This document shows positions 12,753-26,385 of a DNA stretch of 64,000 nucleotides, in pieces. Origin of the DNA: Rotaria macrura (taxonomy: Eukaryota; Rotifera; Eurotatoria; Philodinida; Philodinidae). How positions within the stretch are numbered: the first letter of the stretch is position 1; each line of letters opens with the position of its first letter. The stretch is from the NCBI GenBank assembly GCA_900239685.1, contig OENT01000363.1, positions 62,001-126,000 of the forward strand, written 5' to 3'. Made by a program: the position numbers and the translations under genes. The notes beneath the pieces were generated by a model. It saw nothing but the letters and a program-made list of their open reading frames with translations. It searched no databases and was not told where the DNA came from.

Positions 12753-14159
12753 GTTCGTTGTTCGTCGCTAAAGAAATGAGGTGTTACATATAGTAGAAAA
12801 GCAAATGGAAGTGAGCGAAGAAGAAAATTTGTCAAATATGTATCATATGGACGGACGAAAAAAAGGAAAAAAAACAAACGCGAAACATAACTGACGTAAA
12901 CGGTCAACTTGTGTATGTAACCGTATAGACAATGACGAGAGAACACCAATGATCATATTGGCGTCTATTGTTTTCAATACAAACAATGTGCGTATAGTTT
13001 AAGAAAAAACAAAACAAGAAGAAAAAGAACGTTAAAGTCTACCGATTGTTTTTTATCTGATTGGTAGTAATGAATGTTTCAAGTTGAACAAAAGAACAAT
13101 GAACGTCCTTTGTTATGCATATGAAACTATTGTCTAACAACGTACAGAAAATATGTTCAATTGGATCATTTACATTGTTGAATCAAATACTAAGAGAATC
13201 TAGTGAAATTTATGTAGTATTATTCATAAACTACATTGTGAAAAAAGTGAACTTTTGTATTATGATAAGACAGAGTGTTTCATGCTATTGAACTAAATAT
13301 CGATAGTGTCGTATTCAACGATTGATAGCAAAAATAGGAACATACAAAATAAAATAACAACGATTTTATAATCATCGTGAGTCGAATATATGGTTTGTTA
13401 TTTCCTATGAATATACACAGTAGAAAAATAATATTGAGAGTAAAATGATAGATGTGAAATATGTTCGTGTATATTGATTCGACGAATGATTTTTTTCTCT
13501 CTGTACATTGATTTTCTTTTCTAGTGAAATGATCTTACTTTCACATCTTATCACTGTATTTGGATGCATGAATATTACATATGTATGTCAAGAACTCAAA
13601 AGAATTATTAGAGAGATCAACCTATTTATTTCAGATGCTTGATAAAGACGTTGTCTATCTTGTCTAGTCTAGCTATGAAAGAATATTCCTATTAGATGAT
13701 CACATTTGTTATAGATGAACTCTTGAGCGAAGGATCCTTTTCTTTTTTCGTAAGTTCATTATTTGATATTGTTTATTGAAAATGTCTATTAAAAATTTTC
13801 ATGCATTTGATTATTACTTTAAAAACGATGTAATTCCTACATTACTATTTATCCAACCTCAAACATGTATGCAGTTGAATATTTTTTTTGTTCTGATTTA
13901 AAGAATCATTTCATACTCTAATAGTCAACTCGTCAATAAATTGGTCTCCATAAGACTATGAGATGAACCCGTAGACACACTATGTGTAGTTATCGATGTG
14001 AATTTTCTTCACCACAACTAGTTTATTGATCGTTTTCAGTTAGTGTTTACGTCATTGTTGAAAAGTTTTTAGTTGAACGCCGTTTCGTTCGGCTTTTGGT
14101 TTTTATTCGTCTGAAACATTGAATCATTATACATATGAAATATAATAGTTACATAAGTC

Positions 14160-14184
14160 NNNNNNNNNNNNNNNNNNNNNNNNN
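14160..14184. other. Assembly gap (25 N)
   Basis: Twenty-five unspecified bases. The gap abuts the left side of a dispersed repeat copy (14185 onward), which suggests that assembly broke inside the repeat; the left portion of that copy is therefore missing. Confidence 0.99.
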
Positions 14185-14452
14185 TAACGGATCCGACGGG
14201 AGAAATCTATTTTCTTATTTGTGTACGAATTAGCATTTGAATCCAATAGTAGAGGCCTGCCTAATCATACGATGAAATCCAATCGGATTCCGATAGTAGG
14301 ATTCGATAAAACCCAACATTAGGGATCCGAACGTCAAATCGCAACCAGGAATCCGATAGGATTTCGTCGGATTAGAGAAAGTCCGATGGAAACATGATCG
14401 GATCAGAGAGGCAACTGATCGGATCCAAGTGTCGGAATCATCCTGCTGGGTT
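14185..14452 (+). mobile_element. Dispersed repeat A, copy 1 (left end lost in gap)
   Basis: Closely similar over its length to 63428-63661: shared blocks include TAACGGATCCGACGG, ACGAATTAGCATTT, AGTAGAGGCCTG, GATGAAATCCAATCGGATTC, GATAGTAGGATTCGATAAAA and AACATGATCGGATC. The right end reads CGGAATCATCCTGCTGGGTT, whose complement matches the terminal inverted repeat seen in copy 2. It is GC-richer than its surroundings. Copy 1 carries a short insertion (GTCAAATCGCAACC region) and an extra AGAGAGGCAACTGATCGG segment relative to copy 2. No ORF; probably a non-autonomous DNA transposon. Confidence 0.85.
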
Positions 14453-17400
14453 GCTATTCTTGAAATAAATAAATTAATCTCTTCAATTGAAGGAAATTAA
14501 CATGGGAGTACTTTGTTGATTGCAATACAGTTTGTTGCATGTTCTCAAAGTCGAAATACAGATCATGACATCTAATTATTCTATCTCTGGGAAAAATTAA
14601 TTCAAAACAGTTCATTCACTTATATTTTTTTTTTCTATTTTGATGCTTCATTTACTATTCATTAAAGATGACAATATCATTGTGTGTTTGCTAAATAGAG
14701 CATAAACGTGAAGAAACTTTGGCACTATGTTTTGATGAAACTTGTTTTATGAATTGTTCGTATTGGATAGTGGTTATTGAATCGAAATGAAAATTTTCTT
14801 AAGATTTGATAATTCGATGAAATTAACAAAGACGAATGTGTAGAGAATTTTTATTCAATACTATTGAATGTCAAATCGAATCAATGAACTAGTTGTAAAG
14901 AAATACGTATGATAAATAAATGTGTGTTGCAAAGAAAAAATTAAAACAATTTCTAGTGTAACTCAAAAAAATTTTTATTTCTCTTCCAACATAAATATGA
15001 TGTCAAATGTTTTTTTTTCTGACAGAATTTATAAACTATGATTTAGACGGAATTAAAAATTCATAATGAATAAATTCTAAACAAACGAAAGAGAATGAGC
15101 TTAAACATCCGATTAGATTGTAGTCAAAAACTAGTAAATTTGATGTTTGAATAAACAGAGAATAGCTGTCAGATATAAGATTGTATTATCAATTAGTGAC
15201 GTAAGAGTCGTGTAACGTAAGTTCTTATTCTTCTGTGAGCTCATCCAAGATTGATTGATGTTTAATCTAAAATTTAAAATCCAACGAAAACATCACTAAC
15301 ACTTTTCAAGTAATAGCGAATCGAAAGTAATATGATGCGTATTTTCATTTACTGCTCTTCTTTGAGCACATACTGTCTGGTACGATTAATTGTCTCTACT
15401 ATTGACGGATAATGATGAGTCTTTTACTCATCAAGATATGTGTACATCTATCTGTTATCGAACAAACTTTGAAATGATTTTGAAACATTCAATAATACTA
15501 GGATATCTAAAAGATGTCGATAAATTCATGGTACGGAAGATAAATCTGTATAGATCATATGAATTTTTGATTTATGAGATCATCTTTGCTATTCGCAAGA
15601 TTAGTAATTCAATATTGGCGAAGAATGATAGAAGAAGATGCGTTTTTCTCGTGCGACAATGATATTAAATTTTATAAATTAATTGTTTTATTATGTTCGG
15701 AAATTTGAGAAACGATGAATCAAATTACACTACTTCTCATGTCACCGACGACAGGAATCGATAGCAAAGTAAAAATAGCTTTAGTTAACTAATTATTCTT
15801 GTACACGTAATAATTCTATTTATAGTTTTTTGCTTTCGGTAAAACTGCTGTAAGTTATAGATTGCGATGCTATGTCAAACTGAAATACTGATAAATAAAA
15901 TGAACGGATGTTGCAAAAGTTCCTGGAAAAATGTCAAACTCTGTTGTATTTGAACGAAGGGTGATAGAAAAACTAATTCCTGTTTTTTGTGTTAGATAGA
16001 GCATCGTTTCTACTTTAAAAGTACATGTTTCACAGATAAAAATGTAATGTAAATTTCTTCAATTTTGTGTTTGCCCAGCTTGATTACTAACATCGAATTT
16101 TAGCAAGAAAAACTAAGTTTCAATTTTCTTTTTTCTTGAGAATTCACATGTCTCAATTGTTCAATAAATCTAATCAATTTTTCAGAAGTAATTAATAAAA
16201 GATTGTCTACGACATATCATCGAGCTATAAGATAATTTTAAGACACTGATTGTCTGTAAAGAAAAAAATCCGTTTGAGTCGATTTTGATTTCATAAGTGA
16301 GCCTTAAGTAACCACACAATCTAGAAGTGTCTTTATGGACATACACAACATTTTTTAATCTCTCTAATAAAAGAAAGAATTACCTTTCTAGTACTTTCCA
16401 TTCAAATGCAACAGAGTTTGATATTTTTCCAGGAATTTTTGCAATGTCAGTTAAATACCGTACTCAACTATGAAATCTGCACAATTTATGTTTATTTCAA
16501 GATCACATACGACGCTGTTTTAGAGCCTTTTATTCAAAGTCCTTTTGAATATACATAGTTTTCGAGTAGTAGAAGTCAATATGGTTGTCCAAAATCTATC
16601 GTACGGTGTACATTGGCCGACATGCATCAGTATCATTATACTAATCTTGCAACACTCGATTTTGAACGTTGATATTTGATCAAGTGAATATGTGATTAGA
16701 CTAAGATGCAAAAACACTCGACAATAAATCTTAAGAATTTCTGTGTTTCATACTTGAATAGATGATTAGAATTTGACGATTCATCAACAAGTAGAAAATT
16801 CTCAAATTCATTTGATTGTCATTGAGATATATTTGATAGTAAAAAATTGTCAACAAGTGACATTATCCAATTGAAATAGCACGATCTCGACAATTATATT
16901 TATCTCTAATACTAAGATTTTTCTCGTAACGAATATATTATCTACAGTATTAAAATGATATACATTGTCAACGAATACAATTCAATTATTTATTATGATT
17001 ATGTAGAAAATCTTGTCATCGATTTGATTGATGGTATAATTAAACTAACCAATTATATTGAGAATAAGCATTTTACAAGTATAAAATGTTAATAAGAAAC
17101 TATTGAAAGCACGTGTGAAGGGTGCATCGGAAATTATTGATTGAATTATCACTTTGAGAATTTATTATTTGATGGCCTTCAATGAATGAAGGTACTTTAT
17201 TTTATTCTATTATTAAATTTCTGAAAGCGTTAAAATGTAATACTTTTTTCTTGACATCGAAGTGTAGTTTTAAGTGATGCTTTTATGTAAAATTATGTCT
17301 ATATTTCTTTTTATGACTTAGCAAAAACTAGATGGGAAAGTGTTCTTTTTTTAATAAAACAATCATGAACATTTTAAATTTATATTTATCAGTATAATTT

Positions 17401-18785
17401 TATTCTTCTCAACTAAAGTCAAAATCAAACTTATGTTCAAAATTTGTGTAAAAGATACTCGTAGTGTTCTGACATGTCTCTATTCATTAATGTACAAAGA
17501 AAATATTTTGAGATTAATTTACTACCAAAAACAGAATTGAATTATTAAAATTAAGAGGATTATATTGAACTTGACATAATTTATTCTTTAAAATTGTTAA
17601 TGTCATTTCCCTTGATCATCTTTGTCAACAAGTCTGTATGGATTAATATGGGTCGGTAGATTGGAACTTCGTGTTTCAATTTTTACACTGTCGCTTGTAA
17701 ATTAGTTTAGTCAATGATATTGAACATAAAACAAGAATTCACTAAAAATATTTGAATTTTTTCGTATCAAGACAATTAGTTTGAATTGCATTCTAAGTGG
17801 GACGATAGCTGTGAATACTTTCAAAACTCAGTCATGTTTATCTTCAAAGAATTTGCTTTGTTGACTCTCGATAAGCATGAAAACAAAACTTACACCAACA
17901 GCATGTATCAAAACTCATAAGTATAATCTCGATTGTTCATTTATTTACACGGCACGTTAATGATGTGCATTCTTATTATTCCAGCAATCAGTTATATGAA
18001 TAATGGCTAAATCGTCCTTGTAAACGGGTAGACATGTTATAATGTCATTACTTGCTACAATCGAACATTCATTATCAATAAGAATGTCATTATTGTTTCT
18101 GAGATTAGTAATTCTAATCAGGATATGCAGCAATACTGTTATGGTTAATAACTTGCTCAGCATCGTTTTATATTTATTATTCAATAGTTTATCATGAAAT
18201 CCGTCTAGTTTTTATTTAATCGAATTATAACACCGAAGGAATTTTCCCAATGTAATACTATGAATCGTAAAAAGATACATGTAGATGTCACTATAGATAT
18301 TACTTGATAACCTTTAGAACATTGGTATATTGAAAACTATAATTATCGATAGTGAGAATTCTATGATTACTTATCGAAGAAAAGCATCTATTGCATAAAA
18401 CAAGTAAAAAGAAAATCATATGTAGTATTTCGATTCTACAAGATAATCTTCATCATACGAAAATATTTCGTTGAATGAAGTTATAAATCATTCTACCAAA
18501 ATCAAATATGAGTGCATTATTATACTGCGTTAAATCTACTATTTCTAAAGTTAGAAGTCACAACAAAGTTCAAATATCGTTTTGCAACTGTTATGAAACT
18601 TTCTCGAATTTTTTAACACTAGTCATGTGAATCTAATCTTTTGTAAAATAACCTTAATATTCATGAACAGATTAGATTAGGGAAACAAGATGGAATCATG
18701 TATAGACTAGTTTAGGATGCACTAGTTCTTTTATTACAAAAACTCCAGAAATCGAAATAGTTTACAGTACATTATTTCCATCACA

Positions 18786-19343
18786 GAAAATAAATGTGAA
18801 AACTTCGGACTTATGTCCGAGAGTTATGTGTACTTCAAAAAGTGAATGAGACAAGTCAGTCATTCTAGAATGTGTGCACGGAAGAAGTATCTTGGTAAAC
18901 TTTTTTGGGAAACTCCAAGACTACTGATCATATCAGACATATCTATGCAATTTAGTTTCGGAATGCAGTTTTTTGTGCATTTTCAGGCGATGTTTTGTTA
19001 GAAAGCTGCGATTTGGTTCAAAACTAATATCAGATTCGGAATCAGCGTTAAAAACGGAGTCAATTTTTAAACGTTGCAGATAATTCTGAGAGAAAAGTTC
19101 TTTTTTGAAAAAATCCCTGTATCCTCCCTCAAGGACTGTTTGGTGAAAAATGACAATTTTTTCGATAACTCAGTTATTTCGTGCCGTATCCTTCTCATCT
19201 TCGAACTCGACCGAGATATTCATCAGACAATTCTGTGCACAAAATTTCAGCTCAATCAAATCTATTCGTAAAGAGTTATCGTGTTAACGGCCGGCCGGAC
19301 ACACTGATCGATGCTAGAGTGTACTAACTTTTTGAGTACACAA
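18786..19343 (+). repeat. Dispersed repeat B, copy 1
   Basis: First of three copies (others at 45866-46311 and 58168-58717), all in the same orientation. Shared blocks include GGACTTATGTCCGAGAGTTA, CATTCTAGAATGTGTGCAC, CAGATTCGGAATCAGCGTTA, AACTCGACCGAGATATT, TTAACGGCCGGCCGGACACA and TTTTTGAGTACAC. Near the left end GTGTACTTCAAAAAGT (18828) pairs imperfectly with the right end, whose complement reads GTGTACTCAAAAAGT, giving a terminal-inverted-repeat look, although homology extends about 40 bp further left. A stretch around 19074-19271 is open in this copy but interrupted elsewhere. Class unknown. Confidence 0.85.
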
Positions 19344-22300
19344 TAGATACTTGAACCAGTGATAACTATTATTGAAATTTCACGTTTTAAAGTTTTTGAA
19401 AGCTACATCTATGTTTATAAAGCCACCACGTCCTATCAGCTCTAAATGTCTGCTCCTATGTTTTGAAGAGAATGTCAATATAATCATATTACGTCTTCGA
19501 AAGAATAATCCTACGTTGAATGCTTATTGCTATGTGTACATAGTGAAATATAGATACGCAGAAATGACCTTGACCATCAATACAATCATCAGTAGTAAAA
19601 TCAAATACCTTTTCACTCATACGTTTTGAGTGCCTTGAAAGACATCTGTAGTTGCATCGCATGAATCCAAATTTACTGATGATTGACTGACTTCAACAGG
19701 ATTTATTTCAAGTATGTTATCAATTATTGCATGCATACGGTTAAGTCTCATATATATCTAAGTACAATAAGTAATGCAATAGTTTCAACAAAAAAAAAAA
19801 AAAAAAAAAGAAGAACATTCATCAGTATAGTTGCATCATAAATATAAATTCTTTGTTGAGTACATGTAGTATAGTTGAATTTCAAGCATTAAAAATAAAT
19901 TGAACATGTACTTGAGAAAGACGTATGGTACTTGTATCAGTTTCAAAATCAAGAACACTTAATTTTATTCAATAAAAAAAATCAACAAATGTTAGAATAA
20001 AACGAAGACAGATTATCACATGTGAATTTAGGTATCGATCGAAAAAAAAGATCAACATATCTTCTTAATTTGAATTTGAAGATAATAATTATCGTTGACA
20101 TTGATTGTGACATTAATAATAGAACTGTAACGAGGCTATATGATTGTAAACATATTTTGAGTGTAGCTGAAAAACACATGTGATCTTGCTCTTTTCTTAC
20201 TATAGACTAAATCTGTCAACATACTGTCGACAAGCCAGATCTAAGACTAAGTTTTCCAAGTATATCATCATGTCATTAGCAATGGAAACAACTAGATACG
20301 CAGAGAGATATCATACATCGCATAGAAGACTATATACTTTGGTTAGCAATGAAATTCATATTAGAATGTATTGCAGTTTATCTAATTATAAATTTACAAT
20401 AATGCAAATACGATATAATGATAATTGATACAAACAAAGTCAGCATATATTATCGCCTGGCGATTTCATTTCGATACAGATAAGAATATTTACGAAAGAT
20501 AATTGTATTTTAGTTTTTAAAATAGTAAATATGAAATTAAGTAATGGCTAAAAATATATAAATTTATGCCTTGTACATACACGTTTCTCTACTGTTGTCA
20601 TTGGACAATAATAAAACCTATAGAAGAAAAATTAATTATTTCTCTAAGAACACAGTAAAATCAAAATCTGCAGAAGAAATAACGAAATTTTTCAAATGCA
20701 TAGATACAACTATGTGAAAGGTGACCTTTTCGATTCTGTCCTAACAAAAAAGAACATTCAATTCACTAAACATTGATGCGTTTTTCTCTATTAATTCAAA
20801 TACAAAAATTAGAATAATTTGTTTGATTCATTCAAAAAATCGATACTCGTTATTTTGTTATATATAAGACATTGTTCTCGCTCATTTTTACAAACAATAA
20901 TTTGTGGTTACTATGAAAATAAAAACAATGTGATGAGAAATTTTCGTAGTAACTTATAATAAACTATAATCATGATTGAGATACATAGGATTGAATTTGA
21001 TTTAAAGAATATGTGCAATTTTAAAACATATCAATAAAATAGATTTAGACATGGTATCTTTTCTCCTTGTGATTAGTGTGAACTTATGTGTACTATTTCT
21101 TCGGGCACAATGATGAGTCTATCTTTAGTAATCAATAAAGGTCACTTTACAAGTCGTCAAGTACAAGTTAGTAACCTGCTCCTATGATCTCTAGATAATG
21201 TTGTCATTGAATAAATATTTTCTTTTTAATCTCTTTTAGTTTCCAGGCTTGAAAATTTTAATCACCATCGTATGACTTTTCGATATAAAGTAAATATTGA
21301 TTGAGTTAGAGTTTTGCGAAGGATTCATTCATTGTCTTACGTCGTTTTAAGGATTTTCGATCGACTTTATCAAATAGCTTAAAGGGCATCTTACTGATAT
21401 TTATTTCTATTTAATCAAGAATCTTTCTCTCTTGCTTAATTGTCACTAAGATAGACGACAACCGTATTGTCCCGGTGTGATCATACAAATACACATCGCA
21501 AAGTTATGTCTTGTTGATAAGCTTTTGCGTGAGGATTAACGTGTATGTCTCTGTCCCACCTATATTCTCACTCGATTCATTTAAACATGATAAACGTACA
21601 TCAAGTACTTTTGAACAAGACAATGTATATGCATGGACAAGTTGTGACAGCTTCATTATCAATATAATTTATACAGGTTAATATATATATATATATACAA
21701 TGATGCATGCATATTTAATTCTTTTTTTTTTGTACGTACTATGCGTAGTAAGAAAAATAATAAAACTTTCATTTTATTAGAATAAATTAAATATTCATTC
21801 TTAAAGCACATTTTTCTTTTCCGAGCAAGTTCATCTATTGATTTTTGTTTTATTTAGTTTTTTTCTTTTTGCCAACAATAATTATAATCATATGAAAAAC
21901 GAACACGGTATAAGTTAAGTTCATTAAATATAAATTGTATACTACATCGATGTAACCATGACTCTATTATATTGATCTTTACAATCCTATATCAATCGAT
22001 CATATGAATTGATCATTTCATATGACAATTCATCATATCTTCTGTCGTTTCGTTCACGTTTAACTATATACTTTAAAACTAACCGATTTTGATTTTCTTT
22101 TGTCTCTATTATTGATGTATTTAAGAATACATAAAAATAGTTTCACTTTCTTAATCATATGAATACTTTATATTATAACAAAGAATAGCTCTCATATTCT
22201 GTATACTTTAAGTTATGTTTATTGTAAATATTTATATGTCCATAGTGTCTGTGACTAAATTACACTTGACCTTCAGAGTTAAATGAGCCATTAACAATGC

Positions 22301-23720
22301 ATATTAACTTTTTTTTTTCGAGATATCCTTGTCTAATGATCCGCAATATTATGTATCAATAAAATATGAAGGTAATTTGAATTACCTGCTGTGTTTTTTG
22401 TATTAAACAACGATCTTTTTTGAACAAAGTTTCTCTTCCTTTATTCTTCGTATTTCAAAATTTGCTTGTCCTCGGACAATTTTTACTTCTCTTCTTCTTT
22501 AGATTTACAAGGTCTAGAGAAGTGCATATATAATTATTTGTCATGGTCTTTCGTTACTCTTTTGTGCTTTTTCTACATATTTAAACATTCATATCTTTCT
22601 TCGTTCTGCATTATTGTAAAGAATAAAATATTTTGTTTTCGTAGTTTCAATCCTATGTCAACATCTCTCTTTCGTATGTGCTCTTTATTTCTATGCATCA
22701 TGTTTGAAACCAGGTTATTGAGCGAAAATCGTAAAACAGAAAATGTGTGTAAAAATGAGACAGAAAAAGCAGTTTGAAATTCGTATGCGTGTTCTCATGT
22801 AAAGAAGAACTGCTTCTCAGCCGAGCAAACATTCAACTCCCATCATCGTACTTTTCTTTACCCGTTTCACTGTTACTCCGACTGCTTTTGATGCAATAAG
22901 TTAATTTCTCCCTCCCCCTCCCTCTCTCTCTCTCTCTATTTCTCTCGTATGTACAATGGAATCATAGGAAAAAAAAGAATAAAGAAGACAAAATCAAAAG
23001 TCATCATCGAACAAAGAAGAAAAAACAGTAAATTTTTGACAAATAATAATGATAGACATGTAACCAATATAAATTCTCTCTCGTTCTGTTCGTATTTGTG
23101 CTCTATTATATTCTCATGCTGCAGAGAATAAGCATCCGCCCACACTACCTTTTCAAGTGCACAGATAAATATATTCAAAAGATGCACGAAATCGTTAATG
23201 CTTGTAGTACAGCTCGAAACTGTATTCTGCAAAAGTTATGGCTGCGGTTACTCTCTTTCCTCCCTGTTCTTTCTGCGACGCTCCATACGATTGTGTAAAT
23301 GTTTACAAGAGTGTGACGACATCAACCGCAATGAGAAAAAAAGAAAATTATACAGCGTCTCACGTTTGTACGTGGAAAAAGGAGTCGTTGTTTCGTTGTG
23401 TCGACAATGACGTCTTTAGTGTAAGTCACTGAAAGAGAAAGGGTATAAGAGAGCAACAAGAGATAAGACAAATCTATCAAGTGTAAGTGTGTGTGTTATG
23501 TGTATATGTTTTGTTAGTTGTGTTGGTATATGTGTTCTCCTTCTCTCTTTCACTGACGTTACTCTTTTCTATGGAAGAGTTAACTCATAGAAAAGGTCTT
23601 ATTCAACGTCATAGAATTTTTTTTTCACTTCTCACATAATTCAATTCTTTATTCACATTCAATGTTGATAGATAAGATTGTAGACTATTTTAAACATCGA
23701 TTACACATCTATTATAATCA

Positions 23721-24553
23721 ATGGCGGAAGAGTCTGCAAATGATCAAACAAATATGATTACTCCCATCGAATCTCCAGGTAATATTGACATATTATTAAG
23801 CGATTTATAAAATATACAGGTTTCACTTGCATTCATATGTATATACTAAATAGAACTGAACGAGTACAATAGAATCAGTTTATTATGTATAAGTGTGTGT
23901 GTGTGTGTTACCTGTCATATGGTAGACAACACTATTTTTGGTTAACATAACAAGAGAAGCCAAAATATACCATTTCTACAGTCCTATTTTGTTTTATTCG
24001 TCTTGCGTGTAATGTCCTTTTTTGAAGGTCATAGAATAAGACAGCGATTAAATCGTATATATATACATATGTATGTATACGAATATACATATATATGTCT
24101 ACATATATATGTGTATATCTTGACAAAGGAAAAAAGGTTTATGATGAAATATGTACAAACAATTATTGGCTAATCAGTATCGAATAAACTTCTAGGAGAA
24201 TTCTTCATTGAAGTTAGTATCACACATCCAGTAATTTCATATTCTTTTAAACCTACATTCTTTCAGGTATTACCTTCAATTTTTTTTCTTCTCTCAGGTA
24301 AATAATTCAAGTCTACCCTAGGTGTACATGAAAATCATCATCATACATATTTGTCATTGATTATTTTTCTCTTTCTTATTTATCCTTCATAGGTATAGTA
24401 CCGAGCAACAATTTTCTCGGTCTCCTCCCACCACCATATTCAATGTCAAGCCTTAAAAGCACGTTGCCATTGTTTCAAACTTCATCATTATCTTCATCAT
24501 CGAACTCATCATATACAAATAATTACGTTCCACAGACATCAACGAAAACTAAC

Positions 24554-24601
<48 letters not shown>

Positions 24602-26385
24602 TCGTACTCCTATCGAACTAATTCAACATTATACACTGATTCACATAACGGTGGAAATTCATTTCATCCAATGTCATCTTCAACTTATCGTTCATCACCT
24701 CTTTTAATTCCCAAAGCTCCTGTATTTCAACAAACACGAGAAAAAGAAAAATTAGAATTATCAACATTAAATGATAAATTTGCTGATTATGTTGAAAAAG
24801 TACGATATTTAGAAGCACAAAATAAGAAAGTTCAAATGGAAACAAATATTCTAAGTGAAAAACAACAAGCCAATTGTCAACATATGAAAACAATGTTTGA
24901 AACAGAAATAGGACAATTAAAAGATACCATCGAAAAACTCTTTAAAGATAAAAATGAAATTGTTTATGCTGCCAAAGATGCACAGGTTAGCTAAAAAAAT
25001 CAATATTTTCTAATAATATATATATATATATATTCTTTCATTATGAGAAAAATGTCTTGTATTGAAACAAACAAATAATATCATCAGATAGTTCTATTCA
25101 TAAATAATTTCAATAATAATTGTATGATTTCTTATTGATTTAGAATGGTATTCATCCATTAAAACAACGTTTGAATCAAACATTTAAAGAATGTGATTCA
25201 TCGAAATATGAAACTGAAAAAGTCGAACGTCAACTATCGTCTATTGAAGGTGACATAATTATGTTTAAACGTCGTCTTGCACATCAAGATGATGAACATA
25301 CACAATGGAAACAATTAATTACTCATATGCAACGTCTTTTATTACAAGCTAAAAATGAAACACATAATGAAATAGCAGCACGCACATCAACGGAGCAAGC
25401 AATCAAACAGTTACGTATTGATTTAAATAAATTACGTGAACAACAACAATTAAAATTAAAAGATCTTAAACAAACAACATTACTAGGCTCAAATGCCTCC
25501 AATGATCGAGCTCATATGTTTAAATCTGAATTATCAAGTGCGATTAAGAAAGTTCGACAAGATTTTGAACGAGAAAATGATTCACAACGTAATACTTTGT
25601 ACGAGCAATTCACTCAGGCATATGACGATATTATTCGACAATATCCTGATCTTGGACATTTATTTCTAAGTGAACGTGAACAAGAACGTTTAAGACAGGA
25701 AGAAGATCGTGTGCGTGCAGACATTCAACGTGTAAAAACAGACAGTAATCTATTGAAACAAAAGAATGCTGAATTAAAATTACGTACACGTGAATTACAA
25801 ATAAATCTTGAAATGACTGGTGAGGAAAATGCACGATTTGAACAAATGCAACAAAATGAAATACAACAATTAAAATTAAAACAAGAAAAAGTTGCCAAAG
25901 ATTATGAAGATGTTATATCAAAGCAAACATCATTAGAGAAAGAAATTGAAACATATAGAAATCTTTTAGAAGGTACTATGAAAACAGTTGTCGATACAAT
26001 TACCGATGATTACAATACAGTAACATCTAATCAAAGTAAATTAAATCAACAACAACAACAATATTCTTTGTCAACACGTTCGGCACGTTCAGCCAGTGTT
26101 GATAGAAGTCCATCGTCACCTTATCTTGCTACAACAAAACAGAATAATCATACCAATTCCTATTCTCGTTTTATGAACTATAAATATAATGGTAATGATT
26201 CAGTAAACTCTTCGCCTCCTATCGATATATCTACAACAGTTGAAAATGGTTTAGCAACAAGTAAAAGTGTTGGTGATTTAAGCTTGAAAAATGGCATACA
26301 TGCTATGGAAATAAATGGAATAATGAACGATTCATCTTCATCAAATAATCGACCTACAACTATTCTTCAAACACGACGAAGTTAA
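23721..26385 (+). CDS. Cytoplasmic-type intermediate filament protein (lamin-length rod)
   Basis: Forms coiled-coil filaments of the cytoskeleton. Three exons, 23721-23778, 24393-24985 and 25144-26385, join in phase to 630 aa; exon 1 encodes MAEESANDQTNMITPIESP. The head (about 1-139) is Ser/Asn-rich with a 17-residue poly-Asn tract. The rod runs from the coil 1A motif LNDKFADYVEKVRYLEAQN (near residue 145) to the helix-termination motif TYRNLLEGT (near 487), about 355 residues, which is the lamin/protostome length rather than the shorter chordate rod. The tail (about 135 residues) is Ser/Thr-rich, with no recognisable lamin Ig-fold, and the protein ends in TRRS with no CaaX box, so a cytoplasmic IF is more likely than a nuclear lamin. 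An alternative start at the Met at 24443 would remove 36 residues. Confidence 0.9.
24554..24600 (+). repeat. (AAT)n trinucleotide repeat coding poly-Asn
   Basis: About sixteen uninterrupted AAT units inside the head-coding part of the intermediate filament gene, giving 17 consecutive Asn. The absence of AAC interruptions suggests length instability. Similar but shorter ATT/AAT runs encode Asn in the PB1-like gene at 12412-12436 (minus strand). Confidence 0.95.

Larger units (their letters stand above)
12753..23720. other. 11-kb gene-poor interval
   Basis: No gene was recognised on either strand. Open frames are short (15390-15662, 17957-18184, 19372-19629, 20180-20428, 22466-22777, 22936-23432) with no family resemblance and AT-driven composition. 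The interval contains an assembly gap, a partial copy of the TACCCA-ended repeat, one copy of the ~550-bp dispersed repeat, a 20-A tract at 19790-19809, a (TA)n run near 21681 and a pyrimidine run (CT)n near 22914-22937. The last ~300 bp presumably carries the IF gene promoter and 5' leader. A lineage-specific gene or non-coding RNA could be missed here. Confidence 0.5.

Noticed and set aside
22936..23432. Cluster of overlapping short frames upstream of the IF gene
   Set aside because: Mutually overlapping in several frames with no family resemblance; more likely the 5' flank or leader of the IF gene.
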